In this document: positions 9,097 to 15,800 of the stretch, one piece after another
Layout: every line of letters starts with the position of its first letter
Position numbering within the stretch: the stretch's first letter is position 1
Assembly: GCA_905197955.1 (NCBI GenBank)
Contig: CAJKAR010000052.1
Location: forward strand, 1-25,187
Direction: 5' to 3'
Length of the DNA stretch: 25,187 nt
DNA from: an uncultured Lentisphaeria bacterium
Lineage (GTDB): Bacteria; Verrucomicrobiota; Lentisphaeria; Victivallales; UBA1829
Notes under the pieces: generated by a model
Told to the model about the DNA's origin: nothing
Databases searched by the model: none
The model's input: the letters and a program-made list of their open reading frames with translations, nothing else
Translations under genes and position numbers: made by a program

Positions 9097-10050
9097 ATGT
9101 ATACCACTCTGAACTCAGCAGGAACCCTTTTCCGGCGGATCGCCGGAATCCTTGTTCTTCTCTCCGCGACCTCCTGCACCACACCTTCCGATCCCGGAGA
9201 TACGGCTCTGCTCCGGGAAGCTCACGACATTTTCAAGGAAGGCAAACAACATCCCGGCCCCGCCAAATACCATACGGATCTTCTCGGCGGAACCGCCTGC
9301 CAGAACGCGGCAAGGACTCTCCGGAACAGCAATCCGACCCCGGAAGAGGCACGGAAGGTTATCCGTTCCTACATCGCCACGGCAAAACGAGACTCAAACT
9401 GGACCTATTCCCCTCCCCGGCTGAAAATTCCTGCCGCGGCAAATCCCGTCCGGATCGACGGCCATGCGGAAGACGCCGAATGGAAAAACGCCCTCACGCT
9501 CCGCGGTCAGTACGCCATCGGAGAACGGAAGCCCGATCCGCGCGACAATCCCGTCTGGCGTCTGCTCTGGGACAAGCAGTATCTTTATCTTTCCGCCGTT
9601 CTCAGGAACACGCAGTACAGGCGGGTCGGGAAGATGCCCTATGAAGCGGACTGTCTGGAGGCGTTTCTGCGGATCGACCACAGAATCGGACTTTACTGGG
9701 AGCTTATCGTGAATTTCGAAAACCGGGCTCTCTGCGACTACCGCAGCCTGAACTACTGGGGCGGATTCCACGACCACCGGATGCCGCCGGATCTCTTTCC
9801 CGGTCTGCAATACCGGTCCTGCGTGCGGAACGGCATACTGACAATCGAAATCGCCGTGCCCTGGAAACTCTTTCCCGGCTTCGCAAATACGAGGTCCGCC
9901 GATTCCCCGAAAAAAGGAGAAGAGGTGCTCTTCTCTCTTGTCCGGATCATGAGCCGCCCCGATTCCGACCACCTGGACTACTGCTCCGCCGTCCCCCTGC
10001 TCTACGGCGGGCACAATCTGTACGGACAGATCACCGGGATTCTGGACTGA
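9097..10050 (+). CDS. Lipoprotein with CBM9-like carbohydrate-binding domain
   Basis: 317 residues from ATG 9097. N-terminal lipoprotein signal with basic residues (FRR), a hydrophobic core (IAGILVLLSA) and lipobox SATSC, placing the lipidated Cys at residue 27; predicted outer-membrane lipoprotein. A helical segment (~35-95) precedes a CBM9-like beta-sandwich (~112-317) that begins with the characteristic PVRIDGHAEDAEWKNA and continues with VWRLLWDKQYLYLSAVLRN. GGAGAG (9086-9091) is 5 nt from ATG 9097, so I prefer it to ATG 9079, which overlaps the upstream stop as ATGA and would add six residues. It is last in the four-gene operon and shares its fold with residues ~1200-1395 of the protein encoded just upstream. 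It probably helps hold a glycan at the surface; it has no visible catalytic motif. It ends 3 nt from a convergent gene. Confidence 0.87.
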   Translation: MYTTLNSAGTLFRRIAGILVLLSATSCTTPSDPGDTALLREAHDIFKEGKQHPGPAKYHTDLLGGTACQNAARTLRNSNPTPEEARKVIRSYIATAKRDSNWTYSPPRLKIPAAANPVRIDGHAEDAEWKNALTLRGQYAIGERKPDPRDNPVWRLLWDKQYLYLSAVLRNTQYRRVGKMPYEADCLEAFLRIDHRIGLYWELIVNFENRALCDYRSLNYWGGFHDHRMPPDLFPGLQYRSCVRNGILTIEIAVPWKLFPGFANTRSADSPKKGEEVLFSLVRIMSRPDSDHLDYCSAVPLLYGGHNLYGQITGILD

Positions 10051-10053
10051 ATT

Positions 10054-10584
10054 TCAAAGATATTTTCCCGTGGCGCTTACGGCAACGATTTCCCCGAAAA
10101 ACATCTTGTGGAAATCCTTGTCCGGATACCAGGTTTCAGCGGCTTTCGCATCTACAAAGCACTCCGGCTTGAGCCAGTCCGCATAGGTCTTGCGGCACTC
10201 AAGGACAAGTTCCGCTTCCGCAATCGACGGAGCGGAAACGTGCAGGGAAGATTCCGGCGTAAGACCGGTCTCTTTGAACTTGTCGTATTTTGCGCCGGAC
10301 TTGCTGCCGAAGAATCCGAGTGCCTGTTTCCACTCTGTCCCGAAGGCGCTGAGCGTAAAACTGTCGCCCTGCTCCAGGAAGGGGAGCGTGTGCCGCTGCG
10401 GACGCACCACAACCATCGCAAACGGTTTTCCCCAGATTGTGCCTGCGGATCCCCAGCTGATCGTCATGCCGTTGAACTTGCCCTCCGCAAAATTTCCGCC
10501 GGTCAGAATGAACCACCCGCTGTTGAAAAGTTCAAAGGGATTCGATTTGAATTCGGATGGATTGATTTCCTTTCTTCTGCTCAT
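10054..10584 (-). CDS. Flavin reductase-like FMN-binding protein
   Basis: 176 residues resembling the flavin reductase-like/DIM6-NTAB split-barrel family. Residues ~12-70 show the family pattern: GWFILTGG, then NGMTISWGSAGTIWGKP with the backbone loop that cradles FMN, then VVVRPQRHT and DSFTLSAF. Members reduce flavin with NAD(P)H or act as FMN-binding oxidoreductases; the substrate cannot be told here. GGAGG lies 8 nt before the ATG. No export signal: cytoplasmic. It is divergent from the GT2 gene and has a plausible promoter of its own. At its 3' end the TGA is 3 nt from the stop of the convergent lipoprotein gene, so there is no space for a terminator. Confidence 0.88.
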   Translation of the reverse strand: MSRRKEINPSEFKSNPFELFNSGWFILTGGNFAEGKFNGMTISWGSAGTIWGKPFAMVVVRPQRHTLPFLEQGDSFTLSAFGTEWKQALGFFGSKSGAKYDKFKETGLTPESSLHVSAPSIAEAELVLECRKTYADWLKPECFVDAKAAETWYPDKDFHKMFFGEIVAVSATGKYL

Positions 10585-10639
10585 GATAGTGCCTCCGTTT
10601 CTGGATCATTCCTCTGTTTTTCGCATGATTTTGCTTTCC

Positions 10640-10668
10640 AAAGTAATGTCGATTGCCGAAAATGTCAA
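10640..10668 (-). promoter_or_regulatory. Candidate promoter of the flavin reductase gene
   Basis: On the minus strand: consensus TTGACA (10668-10663), a 17-bp spacer and TACTTT (10645-10640), which is a weak -10. The predicted start is near 10633, about 49 nt from the ATG at 10584. Confidence 0.5.
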
Positions 10669-10696
10669 ATAAAATCGGAAAAAAATCAATTTGCAG

Positions 10697-10724
10697 TTGA
10701 CGCCTCCCCTTTTCATGGTATAAT
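10697..10724 (+). promoter_or_regulatory. Strong sigma-70 type promoter of the GT2 gene
   Basis: TTGACG (10697-10702), a 16-bp spacer and consensus TATAAT (10719-10724). Start near 10731; short leader with GAGAG before ATG 10749. The -10 box lies inside the perfect inverted repeat GGTAT-A-ATACC (10717-10727), a possible operator. Confidence 0.8.
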
Positions 10725-10748
10725 ACCTGAAATACCAGAGAGATATGT

Positions 10749-11477
10749 ATGAAATATTCCATTATTCTGCCGACCTACAATGAAGCGCTGAATATTTCCG
10801 CCATGGTGCGGAGCATCCGGGAACAATATGGAAACGATCCCGAAATCCTGATCGTCGATGACCGGAGTCCCGACGGAACCTTTGAACAGGCATCCGTGCT
10901 CGCGTCTGAAATCCCGAACGTCCGTGCCTTTCTCCATGACGGCATCCGCAGTCTCAGCGCAAGCGTTCTCTATGGATTCGACCGGGCTCAGGGAGATGTC
11001 CTCATCTGCATGGACGCCGATGGCCAGCACCGTCCCGAAGATCTCGGCAAACTCTTTCAGGCCATGAAACACAATGATATGGTCGTCGGCTCCCGCTATG
11101 CTGAAGGCGGCGGCTTTGCCGAAAAATGGAAGTTCTCCCGAGTCCTCACCAGCCGGACCGCCGCTCTGATGGCAAAGCTCATTTTAAAAGTCCGGATTCA
11201 GGATCCCATGTCCGGCTTCTTCGCCGTCCGGAAAGAGGCGTACGAAAAAGTCCGCGGGGAACTTGATCCGAGAGGATTTAAAATCATGCTGGAAATCCTC
11301 TCCCTCCTGGCCCTGTTCCCAAACATCCGGATCGCGGAAACCGGCATCGTCTTCGCCATGCGGAAACACGGAACAAGCAAACTCTCGGCCAATGTGATCT
11401 TCCAGTATCTCCTGATGCTGAAAAACAGTTTCCTCAAACAGCGAAAACTGAAAAAGCGGATCGCTCTCAGCGCATAA
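10749..11477 (+). CDS. GT2 family glycosyltransferase, DPM1-like (polyprenyl-phosphate sugar synthase)
   Basis: 242 residues with the GT-A fold signature of dolichol/polyprenol-phosphate mannose synthases: N-terminal YSIILPTYNE, nucleotide-binding Asp37-Asp38 in VDDRSPDGT, the DxD metal site Asp89-Ala-Asp91 in MDADGQH, GSRY (~114-117), and QDPMSGFF (151-158) of the catalytic loop. Family members transfer mannose or glucose from a nucleotide sugar to polyprenyl phosphate at the inner membrane face. There is no C-terminal GtrA or membrane domain; it is the short soluble form. The donor sugar is not determined. It has its own promoter. Its last 11 nt overlap the last 11 nt of the convergent GT39-like gene, a family that uses polyprenyl-phosphate sugars, so the two may be functional partners. 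Confidence 0.9.
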   Translation: MKYSIILPTYNEALNISAMVRSIREQYGNDPEILIVDDRSPDGTFEQASVLASEIPNVRAFLHDGIRSLSASVLYGFDRAQGDVLICMDADGQHRPEDLGKLFQAMKHNDMVVGSRYAEGGGFAEKWKFSRVLTSRTAALMAKLILKVRIQDPMSGFFAVRKEAYEKVRGELDPRGFKIMLEILSLLALFPNIRIAETGIVFAMRKHGTSKLSANVIFQYLLMLKNSFLKQRKLKKRIALSA

Positions 11478-12843
11478 CCTGCAACGCGCGGTTTCTCTTC
11501 CAGCGTTCCACTCCTTTTTCCAGAATCCATGCCAGAGCATACGCGGTAAACAGGACCAGAAACGGATCCAGAAACGGAGCTCTGTGACGCATCAGGACAT
11601 GGACTCCCGCATGTGCCGCCCAGCCGGTCCCGATCACCAGAGCGGCAATCAGCAGGAACTCCGTCTTCCGCCTCAGCAGCCAGATTCCGAATCCGGCGCA
11701 GAGAAAGAGACCGCACTCCCACAACGCCACCACGGCAAACTGAAACAACCCATGCGCTCCGTACAGGGGCCAGGGACGGATGAAATGCCACGCCTTCGCA
11801 AATCCAAGATAGAGGAAATTCCCGATCCCCATCTTCCGGATCTCCTCGAACGCCTTCTCCTTCAGAATACGATCCTGAAGAGCCGGATTCCCCGAACAGG
11901 ATTCCGGCAGATTCCGCACCAGCGCAATCGAGCGCTCCCACGCTTTGTTCTGATGTTCCAGAAACTCTTTTCCGCTGCGGCTCTTGTAGGCGTTCAGATT
12001 GTCGCTGTTATAACCGAGATACAGATTGAATCCACCCAGATAGGAGGTCAGATTGAACGTCCCGAAATGATGCAGATTCCGCAATCCTCCTGGCAGAACG
12101 CAGAGGAAAAAGACCAGAGAGAACACTCCGATCCGCGCGATTGAAATCCACCGCTCTCTCCCCACAGCAGTCTTTCTCCTGAGATACAGCAGGAACAGCA
12201 GCCCGCAGATCAGCGCCGGCAGAAGCAGAATCGTGGTCGGGCGCACCCACACGGAAAGCCCGCCGCAGATCCCGAGCAGGACATACTTCCCCCACGACTC
12301 CTTCCCCAGAAACACCAGCGTGAACACCGCCAGCGACAGCGTGAACAGACTCTCCGAGGAAAAACGCATCGAATACACGGCAAACAGCGGATGAAGATTG
12401 ATCAGCAGCAGCGCCAGCCAGCCGACGGCCTCCGATCCGATCCGTTCCCCGATCCGGAACAGCACCAGCGAAAGAGCCGTCATCACCGCCGCCTGACAGA
12501 CCGCCAGCGCGATCCACGGATTCCCCAGCACCTTGATGAAACATCCTCCGAGAAACGGCAGAAGAAGCGAACGATACGCCTCCGGCATCGGATACGAACG
12601 CGGAGATTCGTAATACCGGTTCTTCTCCGAGATCATCTCCCCCGTCCGGGAAAAAGAGAGCGCCAGTTCCATGTATTCCGATCCATCATCGTGCAGGAAA
12701 AATTCCCGGTGCTCCAGCGCAATGAAACAATTCACTCCGAGATGCAGCAGAAAGATCACACACAATGCGATCCACAACCACTTCCGGGCAATTCCCGGAA
12801 AACCATTCCTTCCTGTTGTCACTGTTCCGTTCCGATCTTCCAT
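11467..12843 (-). CDS. GT39/PMT-like (ArnT-type) membrane glycosyltransferase
   Basis: About 458 residues with roughly ten or eleven membrane helices (first at ~22-42). A conserved acidic pair sits in the first external loop (HDDGSEY, Asp52-Asp53), where GT-C enzymes of the PMT/ArnT class keep catalytic acid residues. A soluble loop near ~265-330 is followed by three further helices. Such enzymes transfer a sugar from a polyprenyl-phosphate carrier to protein, lipid A or glycan on the outer face of the inner membrane; the acceptor is unknown. I prefer ATG 12843, with AGGA 8 nt upstream, to ATG 12864 (7 residues longer, weaker site). Both lie inside the 3' end of the macroglobulin gene, an overlap of 25 or 46 nt that suggests translational coupling. 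It is last in the minus-strand operon. Confidence 0.87.
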   Translation of the reverse strand: MEDRNGTVTTGRNGFPGIARKWLWIALCVIFLLHLGVNCFIALEHREFFLHDDGSEYMELALSFSRTGEMISEKNRYYESPRSYPMPEAYRSLLLPFLGGCFIKVLGNPWIALAVCQAAVMTALSLVLFRIGERIGSEAVGWLALLLINLHPLFAVYSMRFSSESLFTLSLAVFTLVFLGKESWGKYVLLGICGGLSVWVRPTTILLLPALICGLLFLLYLRRKTAVGRERWISIARIGVFSLVFFLCVLPGGLRNLHHFGTFNLTSYLGGFNLYLGYNSDNLNAYKSRSGKEFLEHQNKAWERSIALVRNLPESCSGNPALQDRILKEKAFEEIRKMGIGNFLYLGFAKAWHFIRPWPLYGAHGLFQFAVVALWECGLFLCAGFGIWLLRRKTEFLLIAALVIGTGWAAHAGVHVLMRHRAPFLDPFLVLFTAYALAWILEKGVERWKRNRALQVMR

Positions 12844-15800
12844 ACCGCATTTCCTGTGTTGCATTTGAGTTCCGGCGCATAGACTCCCCGACCAGAGGCC
12901 GGAAGCGCCTGATAGATTCCGTCCAGCTGAGCCCGGATCCAGTAACGGATGCTGTTCTTTCCGCGTCCGAGCTCCCGCTGGGAGAAGCGAGGACCGGTCT
13001 CCCGGAACTCCGCATAAATCGCGGGATACCAGGAGAGGTAGCCGCTGACCGGTTTCACATATTCGAATCCGGCAGGAAGACGATCTGTGAATTCCACATA
13101 GTCGTAATCATTCTTTGTATCCGCGATCAGTTCGACCTCGACGATCGTTCCCGGACGGATCTTCGAAAGATCCTTCCGCTCGATCCGTTTTACCTTTTCG
13201 TGCGTCAGAGTCTGCGGCCTTCCACCGACTCCGGCAGTCTCCGCGGTTTCCGTTTCAGGAACCAGCTCATAGTATTTGCGTTCCAGACGCATCTCTCCGC
13301 CGGCGGGAGCGATTTTTTCCTCCAGCGTAAAATACGTCAGCATCGTATTGTAGAACACCGAGCCGCGCCCTGCACACGAGATCGTCATAAGATGCTCGCC
13401 TGCTGGAAGCATCTCCGCAAGAATCGTGATCCGGAACTCACCGTTCCAGAGATTCTCTTTCGTAATGCGGAACGACCCGACATGCCCCTCGTCCAATCGA
13501 ACCATGATGTTCAGATCGGGATCCCCTTCCCCCGTGACGCGAATGTACTCCGCCAGACTCTCCACCGCCGCGCCGAGAGCCCGGATCGAACTGCGCGACG
13601 GCGCATTGCGGATGTTCGTCGTCAGATAACGTGCCACCCTGCCCGCCATCGGATCCTCCGGATTCTGCCGCAGAAGCAGCCGGAGATACGCCGCCTGCGT
13701 CGCCGTGTCGTCCCCGTACCAGAAGAAGCACCACTGCGGTTTAATATCCAGATACGCCGTTCCGGCGGAATCATCGCTCTTCCGCATCTCTTCCAGTTCC
13801 GCCAGAACCGGTGCCAGATATGGACTCTTCTTGTCCAGCGCCAGAGCATACAGTACCAGAGCATAGGAGGAAAGTTCTCTTTTCTGTTCAAATACGAACT
13901 TTTCGAGTCCGGAATGACGCTTTCCCGCTTCCGCAAGCGTCTTCAGCACAAGCGGATCCACATTGGATACCGTCGATTTCCCCTGACGAATCTCACCAAA
14001 GCGTTTCTCCGCATGTGCGGAAAGCCAGTCGATTCCGCGACGGATTCGATTCTCATCCACGTTCCGTCCCATTTTCTTTGCGGCAAGCAGGGCATCGACC
14101 ACATATGCGGTCGTATCCGCATAGGAATGCTCCCGGTAACCGCTGAACCATCCCCATCCGCCATCGGCATTGACCATGCCTTCGATCATCCGGAGATTGC
14201 CGGAAACAAGTTTTTCAAACGTCTCCGCCTGAAAGACGGGCCGCCGCTCCGCTCCGCGCAGATAATCGGCATACAGACGATCCCGGACCGTCCGTCCCCG
14301 GACCGCCCGCTCAAACGGGATCCCGATTTTCTCAAGAGCATATTTCGCCGAAAGCACCGGCAGAAACCGGTTGACAACTCCGAACACATTTCCGGAATCC
14401 TCCGCCGCCAGATACGGAAGAAGATCCACCATCGCCACCGCGGCACCCGGCGCAAAGGAGACAGTCTGCACAACGCTCTCCTTGCGAATTCTTTCCGGGA
14501 CAGTAAAACGGATCACCGCCTTCTGATTTTCAAGATGTCCCGCAGTCGGAACGCTCTTTTCCATGCCTCTCACGAGAACCGGCAGAGGCAGGCGCACCGC
14601 ATCGGATTCTCCATCGGCGAGCGCGGCAAGAGTCACTTCCGCCCTGCCCGGCTTCAGCGCGGTGATTTCAAATGGAACCGTCACACTCTTTCCCGGTTCG
14701 ATCCGGCAGTTATTCCGGGAACTTCCGGCACAGCGGAGAATACCCGTCGTTCCACGCAGGGAAAGCGACGCCGAAACCTCTTTCGCTGTATAATTGTGGA
14801 GAATCGCACGGACCGACGTTTTGTCTCCGGCAATCAGGAAACGCGGCATTTCCAGACGCGCAATAAAATCCTTGCTCACGACGAATTCAGCGCTGCCCTG
14901 TCCGACTCCCGCCTCCGGCGTCAGACTCCAGACCTTCACGACCCAGGTAGTCAGATTATCCGGTACAGGAATCTCCAGACGAGCCTTCCCCTCTTTTCCC
15001 AGTTCGCGCTGGCCGATCCAGAAGGCGCGGTCGAGAAAGTCGGAACGGACGCTAACAGCCCCATCTCCTGCTCCGGAAACATTTCCATCCTCCAGCTTGT
15101 CCGCCTCCGCAAAAACCAGAGAAGAATCCGCGACCTTTCTCTTCGCCTCCGATTTGAATATTCTGAAATTGGCTGCACTCGGAGCCATCGCTGCATTTTC
15201 CGGAAGGATACCTCTCAGTCTCATGACAGGTACGGAAATCAACCGGAAAAGTCTCATCGGATCCTGCGAATACGAGGGAGAACTCCGATCCATCGCATTG
15301 AAGAAAGAGGCGTAAAACCATCGTTTCCATCCCCAGAAGAAGAGATTGATCTTCGGGACATTGTCCGCAGCAACTCCTTCCAGCGCCTTGTCGTATACGG
15401 TCATGGCGAACGCTCCCGAAACCGGTTTTCCGTCCAGCCCCGTCACGGCGATCTCCAGAGGAACCCTGGAACGCGGCTTCACTTTGCCGGAGGGAACCGA
15501 TACATCCACATTCAGAATCCGGCTTTCCGGCGGAATGTAAAGCTGTTTCGTCACATGGGAAGTCACACCGTCGCGGATCATCAGCGCGGAGACAAAGATA
15601 TTCGGACAGTCCTGCGCCGTAATCCGGAAGGGAACCACAAGGGAATATCCCTGCAAACGATATGCCTTCATCCCGGAAGCGGTGAACAGATAAACCGTAC
15701 TGCCGGGTTTGTTCGAGGAAATCAGAAGTTCAGCGGTGTCGCCCGGACGATAGGTGGAGCGATCCGTCGAAAGCTCCAGCGGCAGATCCGAAAACAGATT

